From the NCBI GenBank assembly GCA_009778425.1, contig WRJU01000180.1, positions 1 through 8,768 of the forward strand: a DNA stretch of 8,768 bases, given 5' to 3'. Source of the stretch: Pseudomonadota bacterium. GTDB taxonomy: Bacteria > Pseudomonadota > Gammaproteobacteria > Burkholderiales > Rhodocyclaceae. The position numbers and the translations under genes were made by a program. The notes under the pieces were generated by a model, which had not been told where the DNA came from, made no database searches, and worked only from the letters and a program-made list of their open reading frames with translations. Positions 1-7,118 of this stretch are shown piece by piece (positions within the stretch are counted from its first letter, which is position 1; each line of letters opens with the position of its first letter).

Positions 1-1541
1 CTCCATAGTTTCTGGATGGCTTCGCCATCGTTGCCGTCCCGCATCATTTCAGTGAGTTGCGGTTCCATCTCCAGTGCGCGGGCGAGCGGAACCGGCTTGG
101 GGCCTTCGAGCGGAATCAGCTTGGAGAGGCGATCGCACAAACCGTAAGGCAAATCGAGCACGCGCCCCACGTCGCGCACCACGGCTCTGGAAGCCATCGT
201 GCCGAAAGTGGCGATTTGGCTCACCGCTTCCTTGCCGTAGCGCGCCCGCACGTATTCGATGACCCGATGACGGTTGTCCTGGCAAAAGTCGATGTCGAAG
301 TCGGGCATCGACACCCGTTCCGGGTTCAGGAAACGCTCAAAAAGCAGTGCGTAGGCGAGCGGGTCGAGATCGGTGATGCGAAGGCTGTAGGCAACGAGCG
401 ACCCCGCCCCCGAACCGCGCCCCGGCCCGACTGGTACGCCATTGTTTTTGGCCCACAGAATGAAGTCGGCCACGATCAGGAAGTAGCCGGGAAAACCCAT
501 CTGAATGATGGTGTCGATCTCGAACTGAAGGCGCTCTTCGTAACGGGGACGCTGGCGCGCGCGTTCGTCCTCGTTCGGATAAAGCTGCGCGAGGCGCGCT
601 TCCAGCCCTCGCCGTGCTTCCAGCGCAAGAAGATCGTCCAGGCTCATGCCTTCCGGTGTCGGAAAGAGCGGCAAGAAGCTCTTGTTCAGTTGTACCGTGA
701 GCGAACAGCGGCGGGCGATCTCCACCGCGTTTTCCAGCGCCTCTGGAATGTCGGCGAAGAGCGCGCACATCTCCGACTGACTCTTGAAATACTGATCGTC
801 GGTGAATTCGCGCGGGCGGCGCTTGTCCGCGAGCACATTCCCTTCGGCGATGCACACCCGCGCCTCGTGCGCCTCAAAATCCTCTCGGCGCAGGAATTGC
901 ACCGGATGCGTAGCGACCACCGGCAACCCGAGCCGTCCGGCCAATGCCACCGCATGGCGCACATAAGCCTCCGTGCCCGGTTGCCCTGCCCGCTGTAGTT
1001 CGATGTACCAGGCGTCGGGGAAAAGCTGCGCCCATTCACGAGCCAACCGTTCCGCCAGCGCCTCGTTGCCGTTGGCAAGCGCCTGTCCCACGTCGCCCGC
1101 CAGCGCCCCGGAGAGGCACAACAACCCGCTGACCGCGCCATCCTGGAACCATTCGCGCCGTATCAACGCCCTGCCCCGCGCCCTGTTCTCCATCCAGGCA
1201 CGGGTCAACAGCCCGCACAGTTGCCCGAACCCTTCGCGGTTTCTGCTAATCAGCAGCACACGCCAGGGTTTGTCACGGTCGTTCTCATTCTCGATCCAGA
1301 CGTCTGCCCCGATGATCGGCTTCAAGCCCCGGTCCCGCGCACCCTTGTAGAACTTGACCATGCCGAAGAGGTTTCCAAGGTCGGAAACGCCCAAGGCCGG
1401 CATGCCATCCTTCGCAGCAGCGTCAAGCGCCGCATCGATCCGGACGATTCCGTCGGTAATCGAGTACTCGGTGTGCAGACGCAGATGGATGAAGCGGGGG
1501 GAATACGGCGCGGAGCCGGAGGGGGATGCGGGTGCGTTCAT
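1..1541 (-). CDS. dnaE: DNA polymerase III subunit alpha (partial, C-terminus outside window)
   Basis: Catalytic subunit of the replicative DNA polymerase (family C). The first 513 residues are visible; E. coli DnaE has 1160, so over half is missing beyond the left edge. The N-terminal PHP domain opens with HLRLHTEYS (residues 19-27). R21 stands where active PHP domains have the first His of HxH, as in E. coli, so proofreading is expected to need a separate epsilon subunit. The palm shows GPGRGSGAGSL (372-382) and PDFDIDF (413-419). D414 and D416 align with E. coli catalytic D401 and D403; the third Asp falls outside the window. The FGTMASRAVVRDVGRVL and LSKLIP stretches follow as in the family. 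The start is fixed by an in-frame TAA only four codons upstream (1551-1553). No Shine-Dalgarno sequence is visible. It is last in a same-strand row following rnhB, a methyltransferase and a small ORF; in E. coli dnaE directly follows rnhB. Confidence 0.97.
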   Translation of the reverse strand, partial: MNAPASPSGSAPYSPRFIHLRLHTEYSITDGIVRIDAALDAAAKDGMPALGVSDLGNLFGMVKFYKGARDRGLKPIIGADVWIENENDRDKPWRVLLISRNREGFGQLCGLLTRAWMENRARGRALIRREWFQDGAVSGLLCLSGALAGDVGQALANGNEALAERLAREWAQLFPDAWYIELQRAGQPGTEAYVRHAVALAGRLGLPVVATHPVQFLRREDFEAHEARVCIAEGNVLADKRRPREFTDDQYFKSQSEMCALFADIPEALENAVEIARRCSLTVQLNKSFLPLFPTPEGMSLDDLLALEARRGLEARLAQLYPNEDERARQRPRYEERLQFEIDTIIQMGFPGYFLIVADFILWAKNNGVPVGPGRGSGAGSLVAYSLRITDLDPLAYALLFERFLNPERVSMPDFDIDFCQDNRHRVIEYVRARYGKEAVSQIATFGTMASRAVVRDVGRVLDLPYGLCDRLSKLIPLEGPKPVPLARALEMEPQLTEMMRDGNDGEAIQKLW

Positions 1542-1547
1542 CCGGGC

Positions 1548-1553
1548 ATTTTA
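1548..1553 (-). promoter_or_regulatory. Possible -10 box (TAAAAT) just ahead of dnaE
   Basis: On the minus strand TAAAAT ends six bases before the dnaE ATG and is a good match to a sigma-70 -10 element. No TTGACA-like -35 box is found at 16-18 bp spacing (the sequence there reads about CCCAGC) and there is no TGn extension. If used, transcription would begin at or within a base or two of the dnaE ATG, giving a leaderless mRNA. The match may be chance. Confidence 0.25.
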
Positions 1554-1585
1554 GCCGAGTCATCCCTCATGCTGGGTTGCCGAAT

Positions 1586-1681
1586 CTACTGAGCTGCATC
1601 TGATTCCCTGGCAGCGACAAGCATCAGGCCAAGGGCGGTTTCGGACAGGCCGAAATGGATGGAGCTTAAGGCTTGGGTCAT
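1586..1681 (-). pseudogene. 31-codon ORF resembling the N-terminus of an O6-methylguanine-DNA methyltransferase (ogt/ada-type remnant)
   Basis: Its ATG overlaps the stop of the upstream methyltransferase gene (ATGA), and it ends at a TAG 44 bases before dnaE. The internal stretch SIHFGLSETALGLMLVAAR has the pattern that opens the DNA-methyltransferase domain of Ada and of stand-alone Ogt-type proteins in proteobacteria (I-x-F-x-x-G/S-x-x-x-LG-x-x-LVAA). In the family this is followed by a conserved stretch like ERGVCAI and, much later, the PCHR active site. Here the reading frame runs on as ESDAAQ and stops, and no PCHR-type segment exists before dnaE. The best reading is a decayed or deleted repair gene whose first ~25 codons remain; a very short real peptide or chance similarity cannot be excluded. 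The family assignment is from memory of the motif, not a search. A small inverted repeat (1639-1655) lies inside it. Confidence 0.4.
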
Positions 1682-2493
1682 GGCGTCGCCCCACGTTGGC
1701 GCATTTGCTCGAACAAGCATACAGCGACGGCAGCCCCGACGTTCAGGGACTCGATGCCTACCATCATCGGGATGCGCAGGATTTCATCGGCACGTTCCAA
1801 GAGCGCGGGCGAGACGCCCTGCCCTTCGGCTCCAAACAGCCAGGCCACAGAGCCGCGCAGGTCAGCGTCGAAAAACATCCGGGACGCCTCTCCCATGCCC
1901 GTCGCTACGACCTTGCCCTGATACGCGGCGAGCCACGCAAGGGCGTCGACCTGTTCAAAGATGCGCAAACGGAAATGCCCCCCCATTCCGGCGCGTAGCG
2001 CCTTGGGCGACCAGGCTTGCGCGCAGCCGGAGGTCAGCCACGCTAGGCGGATGCCCGCAGCAGCGGCGGTACGCAGGATCGAGCCGAGATTGCCGGGGTC
2101 TTGGATGCCATCGAGCACGATGAGCGTTTCCCGCTCCACCGGCTCTTGTACGTCGGGCAATGGAGGCGCGATACGCGCGAGGATGCCCGTGGGCGTATCG
2201 ACCGGGCTGAGGCGGGCAAAAAGCGTATCGGGTACACAGATTGGAAGCTCTCCAGTAGGCAAGCGATTGAGCAAGGCCAGAATTTCGGGGTTGTCGCAGC
2301 CACTCTCGGACACGCAGACATCAAGCAAAGCAATGCCCGCTTCGAGGGCGCAATCAATCAAATGCGCGCCATCGAGAAGGGTCTGGCCTCGTTCCCGGCG
2401 TTCGCGCGGCATCGATGCTAGCGCCGCAAGCACCTTGAGCCGGGGATTGTTGCGTGAGCTGAGATGGGTAAAGGTGAAGCGCGTTGCCGTCAT
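1678..2493 (-). CDS. TrmH/SpoU-family RNA 2'-O-methyltransferase
   Basis: A 271-residue SPOUT-class enzyme predicted to transfer a methyl group from S-adenosylmethionine to a ribose 2'-OH in rRNA or tRNA. The N-terminal part (about 1-110) resembles the substrate-binding domain seen in RlmB/TsnR-type enzymes, including LLDGAHLIDCAL (39-50). The C-terminal catalytic domain carries all three SpoU motifs: LDGIQDPGNLGSILRTA (127-143, with the conserved Asn 135), LFGAEGQGVS (219-228), and IPMMVGIESLNVGAAVAV (241-258). The trefoil-knot cofactor site is therefore intact. The target nucleotide cannot be told from the sequence, so I give no symbol. The ATG at 2493 was chosen because the family similarity begins there; the frame is open further upstream but overlaps rnhB. 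It starts 34 bases after rnhB and its stop overlaps the small ORF that follows. E. coli has no such gene between rnhB and dnaE. Confidence 0.93.
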   Translation of the reverse strand: MTATRFTFTHLSSRNNPRLKVLAALASMPRERRERGQTLLDGAHLIDCALEAGIALLDVCVSESGCDNPEILALLNRLPTGELPICVPDTLFARLSPVDTPTGILARIAPPLPDVQEPVERETLIVLDGIQDPGNLGSILRTAAAAGIRLAWLTSGCAQAWSPKALRAGMGGHFRLRIFEQVDALAWLAAYQGKVVATGMGEASRMFFDADLRGSVAWLFGAEGQGVSPALLERADEILRIPMMVGIESLNVGAAVAVCLFEQMRQRGATP

Positions 2494-2527
2494 GTTTTGT
2501 CCACGGGCTGTCACACTGGTTTTTGAT

Positions 2528-3130
2528 TCAGTCAGTCTCCCCGGTTTCCCATAACGGCGGATTGGCGAGAATACGACGCACGGGCGCGAAACTCTTGCGA
2601 TAAAAATCCGCAACTCCGTACCGGCGGATGGCTTCGAGATGCGCGGCGGTTGGATAGCCTTTGTGGCGCGCAAGGCCAAATTGAGGATGGAGGCGATCCA
2701 GTTCGACCATTTGCGCGTCGCGCGCGGTCTTGGCGAGGATGGAAGCGGCGGAGATCGCCGGTTCCAGCGCATCGCCACCGACGATGGCGCGCACGGGCAG
2801 GGAAAACTCCGGGCAACGGTTGCCGTCGACCCACACCTCGTCGGGCGTAACCGCCAGTGCGACAACCGCGCGCTGCATCGCCAGCAAGCTGGCATGCAGG
2901 ATGTTGAGCCGGTCGATCTCTTCCACCGTCGCTTCGGCCACGCTCCAGGCGAGCGCCCGTTGCCGGATCAAGCCCGCCAGGCGCTCTCTTGAACGGGCAG
3001 TCAGTTTCTTGGAATCTGCCAAGCCTTCGATGGGTCGCGCAGGATCGAGAATGACGGCGGCAGCCACTACCGACCCGCATAACGGGCCGCGCCCGGCTTC
3101 GTCAACGCCGCAGATTTTCACCCTGGGCAT
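2528..3130 (-). CDS. rnhB: Ribonuclease HII
   Basis: Cytoplasmic endonuclease that cuts the RNA strand of RNA-DNA hybrids and starts removal of single ribonucleotides left in DNA. The 200-residue product is close to the E. coli length (198). The N-terminal signature GVDEAGRGPLCGSV (8-21) holds the first two catalytic acids, D10 and E11, and the GRG motif used to recognise the RNA-DNA junction. VDGN (101-104) gives D102, and VGGDA gives D120, completing the DEDD set equivalent to E. coli D16, E17, D108 and D126. SAASILAK (128-134 region) and the HKGYPT segment with Y159 are also typical. The start at 3130 was chosen because homologues begin just before this signature; the frame stays open into lpxB. 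Only seven bases separate it from the lpxB stop, so it is probably translated from the lpx message. There is no strong Shine-Dalgarno sequence. Confidence 0.97.
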   Translation of the reverse strand: MPRVKICGVDEAGRGPLCGSVVAAAVILDPARPIEGLADSKKLTARSRERLAGLIRQRALAWSVAEATVEEIDRLNILHASLLAMQRAVVALAVTPDEVWVDGNRCPEFSLPVRAIVGGDALEPAISAASILAKTARDAQMVELDRLHPQFGLARHKGYPTAAHLEAIRRYGVADFYRKSFAPVRRILANPPLWETGETD

Positions 3131-3137
3131 GTCCGTT

Positions 3138-4313
3138 TCAGGATGCCTCTGGTTCCCGCGTGGAAGCGGAATCGCGTAAATAAGGCAGGATGACCTTGGC
3201 CGCCCGCTCCGCCGTACCTTGACGCAGTTCATGGTGCAGGGCAGTGAAGCGGTCGGCGAGCGCCATGCAGCCGTCAGGATCATCGAGCCATTTTTCAACG
3301 GCATCGGCTATAGCATCGGGATCCGCGTCATCCTGGAGCAATTCTGGGACAACGAGTTCGTTGAGCAGGATGTTGGGCAGGCCGACCCAAGGCAGGTAAG
3401 CCATGCGCTTGATCAGCCGGTACTGCCATCTGCCCATGCGATAGGAGATCACCATCGGACGCTTGAGCAGCGCAGCTTCGAGGCAGGCCGTGCCGCTGGC
3501 GACGAGCACCACGTCGGCAGCAGTCATCGCGTCGACCGAATGGCCGAATAGCAGACGCATTGACATATCTTCGGCAGATCCCCGGCGATACATGGCCTCG
3601 GTAAAAATCTCGCGCGTCTCACGAGTCGCCAGGGGCACGAGGAAAATGGTTTCCGGCCGCCGGTGCGCAATGACTTCTGCCGCAGCGATGAAGCAGTCGG
3701 CCAGATTGATGACTTCCGACTGGCGGCTGCCGGGCAACAGCGCCACGACGGGTGCGTCGAGCGGCAAATCCAGCCGTTCGCGTATGGCCTGCCGGTTTGG
3801 TTCCATCGGCAGCTCGTCCGCGAGCGGATGCCCGACGTAGGTAGCAGGAATGCCCGCGCGTTCGTAAATCGGCATCTCGAACGGGAACAGGCACAACATA
3901 TGCGTCACCGAGTGTGCGATGCCCTTGATCCGCCTGCCGCGCCAAGCCCATACTGAGGGGCTCACGAAATGGATGGCCGGGATACCGTCCGCTTTGACCT
4001 TGCCTTCGAGCCAAAGGTTGAAATCGGGCGCGTCGACACCGATGAACGCGTCAGGCTGCGTGCGCCGGATGTCTTTCAGCAGTTTGCGGCGAATGCCGGC
4101 CAGCGAACCGTAACGGCCGAGCGCTTCCGTGTAGCCGTTGATCGAGAGCAATTCGGAAGGCCAGAGCGCTTCAAACCCCTCGGCCTGCATTTTTGGGCCG
4201 CCAATGCCATAAAAACGCGCCTTGGGCAAATGGGCGCGAATAGCGCGGATCAGGTGGGCAGCCAATAAATCGCCGGAGGCTTCCCCGGCTACCATGGCAA
4301 TCGTATGTGTCAT
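3138..4313 (-). CDS. lpxB: Lipid-A-disaccharide synthase
   Basis: Glycosyltransferase family 19 enzyme of 391 residues, acting at the inner membrane. It joins UDP-2,3-diacylglucosamine and 2,3-diacylglucosamine-1-phosphate (lipid X) into the beta-1,6 disaccharide core of lipid A. Motifs in order are AGEASGD (9-15), IGVDAPDFN (91-99), SPSVWAWR (118-125), GHPL (161-164), LLPGSRQSE (192-200), and, nearer the C-terminus, SGTACLEAALLKRPMVISYR and GLPNILL. All belong to the family and nothing is missing. The ATG at 4313 is preferred over an in-frame ATG 11 codons upstream because homologues begin a few residues before VAGE, and because it sits one base after the lpxA stop (TGATATG). That spacing implies reinitiation by the ribosomes that finish lpxA. 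Confidence 0.98.
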   Translation of the reverse strand: MTHTIAMVAGEASGDLLAAHLIRAIRAHLPKARFYGIGGPKMQAEGFEALWPSELLSINGYTEALGRYGSLAGIRRKLLKDIRRTQPDAFIGVDAPDFNLWLEGKVKADGIPAIHFVSPSVWAWRGRRIKGIAHSVTHMLCLFPFEMPIYERAGIPATYVGHPLADELPMEPNRQAIRERLDLPLDAPVVALLPGSRQSEVINLADCFIAAAEVIAHRRPETIFLVPLATRETREIFTEAMYRRGSAEDMSMRLLFGHSVDAMTAADVVLVASGTACLEAALLKRPMVISYRMGRWQYRLIKRMAYLPWVGLPNILLNELVVPELLQDDADPDAIADAVEKWLDDPDGCMALADRFTALHHELRQGTAERAAKVILPYLRDSASTREPEAS

Positions 4314-4314
4314 A

Positions 4315-5085
4315 TCAACGTACCAATCCGCGCCCGGATATTCCAATGAAATCGGCTAGAGGTTTTACTTCAGTATATTCTGCAGCAAGCGCAATGATTT
4401 GTTCGCGCGCCTCCGCAAGAGAAAGACCTTTACGGTAAAGCATGCGATAAGCCTGTTTGATCGCGTTGATCGCCTCGCTTGAAAAACCCCGGCGGCGCAA
4501 GCCTTCGCTGTTGATGCCATGTGGCGCGGCGGGGCTGCCGCCTACGGTGACGTAAGGAGGCAAATCCTGGAGCAACAAGGCGAATGCGCCGATAAAGCTG
4601 TGCGCGCCGACGCGAACGAACTGGTGGACACCGCTGAAACCGCCGAGGATGGCCCAATCGCCGATATGGGCGTGCCCGGCAAGCGAAGCGCCATTGGCAA
4701 AAACGGTATTGTTGCCGATCTGGCAATCGTGCGCGATGTGCACATAAGCCATGATCCAGTTGTCATCGCCAATGCGGGTCACGCCGCTATCCTGAGCCGT
4801 ACCGGTGCTGAAACTGCAATACTCGCGGATGGTGTTGCGGTCGCCGATTTCGAGCCGGGTAGGTTCGCCGGAATATTTTTTGTCTTGCGGTTCCCCGCCA
4901 AGCGAACTGAACTGGAAAATCCTGTTTTCGCGCCCGATACGGGTATGCCCTTCAAGCACGACATGCGGCCCGACCCAGGTATCATCGCCGATTTCGACGT
5001 GCTCGCCGATGACCGAGTACGGGCCGATCTCGACCCCGTTGCCTATTTTCGCGCCGGGATGGACGATGGCTGCCGGATGGATCAT
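4315..5085 (-). CDS. lpxA: Acyl-ACP--UDP-N-acetylglucosamine O-acyltransferase
   Basis: Catalyses the first step of lipid A synthesis, moving a 3-hydroxyacyl chain from ACP to the 3-OH of UDP-GlcNAc. It is 256 residues (E. coli 262). Residues 1 to about 185 consist of hexapeptide repeats forming a left-handed beta helix. The catalytic segment HIAHDC includes H119, equivalent to E. coli H125. SGVHQF and QDLPPYV follow, and the helical C-terminus ends in GRGLVR as in the family. A167 aligns with E. coli G173, the residue that sets acyl length. The start at 5085 has a Shine-Dalgarno AGGA seven bases upstream and an ATGA overlap with the fabZ stop; an in-frame ATG seven codons earlier is less likely. 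Confidence 0.98.
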   Translation of the reverse strand: MIHPAAIVHPGAKIGNGVEIGPYSVIGEHVEIGDDTWVGPHVVLEGHTRIGRENRIFQFSSLGGEPQDKKYSGEPTRLEIGDRNTIREYCSFSTGTAQDSGVTRIGDDNWIMAYVHIAHDCQIGNNTVFANGASLAGHAHIGDWAILGGFSGVHQFVRVGAHSFIGAFALLLQDLPPYVTVGGSPAAPHGINSEGLRRRGFSSEAINAIKQAYRMLYRKGLSLAEAREQIIALAAEYTEVKPLADFIGISGRGLVR

Positions 5086-5516
5086 GGTTTGATCCTGAAA
5101 GCGCACAGAAACTCGGACTCGACGGCCAATTCGCCATCAACGGTGGCCAGCCCTCTGTATTTGTAGATACCGCGCTTGTTTTGCAGCATGGAAACGTCGA
5201 ACAGCAGTTGATCGCCGGGCACGACCTGGCGCTTGAAGCGCACTCTGTCCATACCGGCAAAGAGAACCACCGACTCCTCGGTCGGAACGACATTCTCGAC
5301 CTTGCACGACAGCAGCGCGGCCGCCTGGGCCAATGCCTCGACGATGAGCACTCCCGGCATGACCGGGCGATGGGGGAAGTGGCCGGGAAAAAACGGCTCA
5401 TTCACGGTGACGTTCTTGATCGCGAGGATGCGGTTTTCCTGGATTTCCAGCACCCGGTCGACCAGCAGGAAGGGGTAGCGGTGGGGCAGATAGCGGAGAA
5501 TTTCGTTGATGTCCAT
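5082..5516 (-). CDS. fabZ: 3-hydroxyacyl-[acyl-carrier-protein] dehydratase
   Basis: Hot-dog-fold dehydratase that removes water from 3-hydroxyacyl-ACP during fatty acid elongation in the cytoplasm. It competes with LpxA and LpxD for the same hydroxyacyl-ACP pool. The product has 144 residues (E. coli 151). LPHRYPFLLVDRV (10-22) is the N-terminal hallmark. The catalytic pair is H46 in PGHFPHRPVMPG and E60 in VLIVEA, equivalent to E. coli H54 and E68. RVRFKRQVVPGDQL (91-104) and the GELAVESEF stretch complete the fold. Two ATGs compete: 5516 (MDINEIL, like many homologues) and 5522 (two residues longer). An AAGGA inside the end of lpxD lies too far from either for an ideal site. lpxD ends 10 bases upstream, and the stop overlaps the lpxA start by four bases. 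Confidence 0.97.
   Translation of the reverse strand: MDINEILRYLPHRYPFLLVDRVLEIQENRILAIKNVTVNEPFFPGHFPHRPVMPGVLIVEALAQAAALLSCKVENVVPTEESVVLFAGMDRVRFKRQVVPGDQLLFDVSMLQNKRGIYKYRGLATVDGELAVESEFLCAFRIKP
5093..5096 (-). promoter_or_regulatory. Ribosome binding site of lpxA
   Basis: AGGA on the minus strand lies seven bases before the lpxA ATG at 5085, inside the last codons of fabZ. It is the clearest Shine-Dalgarno sequence in this row of genes and favours the ATG at 5085 over the in-frame ATG at 5106, which lies upstream of it. Confidence 0.6.
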
Positions 5517-5526
5517 GATCATGATT

Positions 5527-6567
5527 TCAGAGTGTTTCCTTGATCTTTTCCTGTTGTTCCAAACGTTGTTCGAGAAGGCGTATTTTATTTGCGAGCGCAT
5601 CGAGGTGACGGAGATGGGCGAAATTCCTGACCCATTCGGCGTGTGTCTGTTGCGGCAGGCAACCCGTGTAGACACCCGGCGTCCGGATGGGTTTCGAGAT
5701 CATGGTACAGCCGGAGACGACCACATCGTCCGCAATGGTGATGTGCCCGGAGATGCCGCCCTGGCCGCCGATCATACAACGCGCGCCTATCTTCGCGCTG
5801 CCGGCGATACCGGAACTGCCCGCCACGGCGCTGTGCTCACCGATATGCACGTTGTGGGCAACCTGGATTTGATTGTCGAGTTTGACGCCATCGCCAATCA
5901 CGGTGTCTTCCAGCGCGCCACGGTCGATTGAGGTGTTGGAGCCGATTTCCACATCATTGCCGATTACGACCCGACCTGTCTGCGGAATCTTGACCCATTT
6001 ACCGGAGGACTCCCGCGCGAAGCCGAAACCATCCGAACCGATCACTGCGCCCGCGTGGATGATGCAGTTCTCGCCGAGCACACAATCGGCATAGATCGTA
6101 ACATTGGGCGCCAGCCGCGTACCACGCCCGATGCGTACCCCGCGCCCGATGTAGCAATTGGCCCCGATCAGCACATCCTCGCCGATTTCCGCCCCCTCTT
6201 CCACAACGGCTCCGGCATCGACCGCCACCGTTGCCGGTATCGCGCAACGCACCGACGCCAGCGAGTGTATGCCGGGGACAATGGGCGGCAAGGGATTGAA
6301 GAATTGGGAAGCGCGCGCGAAATAAAGGTAGGGGTCGTCGGTCACGATGCGCGGCCGAGCATCACTGACCGCATCCCTATGCGCGGGTCTGACGATGAAG
6401 GCTGCGGCACGGCTGGTTTTCAGCCGACTCAGGTATTTTGGGCTGGCAAGAAACGCCAGATCGCCCTCGCCCGCTCGTTCCAGCGGGGCAACCCGGTGCA
6501 CCTCCACACCGCCGTTCCCAAGCAGTTCGCCCCCAAGCTGGGCAACCAACACATCGATTCGTGGCAT
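5527..6567 (-). CDS. lpxD: UDP-3-O-(3-hydroxyacyl)glucosamine N-acyltransferase
   Basis: Third enzyme of lipid A synthesis. It adds a second 3-hydroxyacyl chain to the 2-amino group of UDP-3-O-acylglucosamine. The product has 346 residues (E. coli 341). The N-terminal uridine-binding domain (about 1-100) includes GEGDLAFLASPKY (33-45). A left-handed beta helix of hexapeptide repeats runs from about 105 to 300, with SDGFGFA (178-184) and QVAHNVHIGEHSAVAG (235-250). H238 corresponds to E. coli catalytic H239. The C-terminus is helical and looks able to form a short coiled coil (about 325-344), as expected for the homotrimer. The ATG at 6567 follows the skp stop by 18 bases; no strong Shine-Dalgarno sequence is present. 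lpxD between skp and fabZ is the standard arrangement. Confidence 0.98.
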   Translation of the reverse strand: MPRIDVLVAQLGGELLGNGGVEVHRVAPLERAGEGDLAFLASPKYLSRLKTSRAAAFIVRPAHRDAVSDARPRIVTDDPYLYFARASQFFNPLPPIVPGIHSLASVRCAIPATVAVDAGAVVEEGAEIGEDVLIGANCYIGRGVRIGRGTRLAPNVTIYADCVLGENCIIHAGAVIGSDGFGFARESSGKWVKIPQTGRVVIGNDVEIGSNTSIDRGALEDTVIGDGVKLDNQIQVAHNVHIGEHSAVAGSSGIAGSAKIGARCMIGGQGGISGHITIADDVVVSGCTMISKPIRTPGVYTGCLPQQTHAEWVRNFAHLRHLDALANKIRLLEQRLEQQEKIKETL

Positions 6568-6585
6568 TGCTGATGACCGGAAACC

Positions 6586-7098
6586 TTACTTGCCGTCGGC
6601 CAGCGCCTTGATCACCTTGTCCGTGATGTCGATACGCGGGTTTGCATATACGACATCCTGGAGGATGACGTCATAACTCTCGCTTTCGGCGATCTGCTTG
6701 ATGACCTGATTGACTCTTTCAACGACCGAAGCCAGCTCCTCGTTACGGCGCAGGTTGAGGTCTTCGCGGAACTCACGCTGCTTACGCTGGAAAACCCGGT
6801 CGGTTTCACTAAAAGAGCTGCTTTTCCTCTGGCGTTCGGCATCGCTCATTTTCGTACTGGCGTTCTCCAGGTCTTTCTGGAGGGCCTCCAGATCCTTGGC
6901 CATGCGCTGCAACTCCTGATCGCGCTTGGAAAAGTCGTTTTCGATGCGTTTCTGCGCGCGCACGGCCGGCGCGGACTCACGCATTACGCGTTCGGAATTG
7001 ATATAACCGAATTTCGTCTCTGCAAACGCCAACTGGGACGCCCCCATCAGGGCCAAGACGAACACGGAAAAGGCACGAGCTTTCACATATTTCTCCAT
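6586..7098 (-). CDS. skp: OmpH/Skp-family periplasmic chaperone
   Basis: Periplasmic holdase that binds unfolded outer-membrane proteins and passes them to the Bam complex. The 170-residue product (E. coli 161) begins with a signal peptide: MEKYVKAR as the charged part, a hydrophobic core FSVFVLALMGAS, and an AFA cleavage site ahead of ETKFG, near residue 26. KFGYINSERVM at the mature N-terminus is the family hallmark. The middle (about 50-125) is rich in Lys, Arg, Glu and Gln and reads as a long coiled-coil hairpin, the tentacle of the trimer. The C-terminal part, SYDVILQDVVYANPRIDITD, returns to the beta body. A second start at 7119 would give seven more residues and overlap the bamA stop by one base (TGATG). 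Neither start has a good Shine-Dalgarno sequence. Position next to bamA fits its role. Confidence 0.95.
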   Translation of the reverse strand: MEKYVKARAFSVFVLALMGASQLAFAETKFGYINSERVMRESAPAVRAQKRIENDFSKRDQELQRMAKDLEALQKDLENASTKMSDAERQRKSSSFSETDRVFQRKQREFREDLNLRRNEELASVVERVNQVIKQIAESESYDVILQDVVYANPRIDITDKVIKALADGK

Positions 7099-7118
7099 AA
7101 GTTGTGACACGACACGCA

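Noticed and set aside
57..998. A 313-codon open frame on the plus strand
   Set aside because: It lies entirely antisense to dnaE, whose motifs are intact in the opposite frame. Its product is rich in Arg and His, shows no recognisable domain, and is typical of a mirror frame in GC-rich coding DNA.
1639..1655. Inverted repeat TTTCGG-N5-CCGAAA as a possible terminator upstream of dnaE
   Set aside because: The stem is only six base pairs, does not extend, and is not followed by a T-tract on the minus strand; it also falls within the ogt/ada-like reading frame. At most a weak hairpin.
2494..2895. N-terminal extension of the RNA methyltransferase by 134 codons
   Set aside because: The frame is open upstream of 2493, but it runs inside rnhB and has no family similarity; the enzyme's own similarity begins at the ATG at 2493.
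4519..5166. Long plus-strand open frame opposite lpxA and fabZ
   Set aside because: Fully antisense to two genes with complete catalytic motifs; the mirrored hexapeptide repeats give it a pseudo-regular look rich in Ala, Asp and Val, with no start signals or known family.
6055..6573. Plus-strand open frame opposite lpxD
   Set aside because: Shadow of the lpxD beta-helix repeats; no domain and no ribosome binding site.
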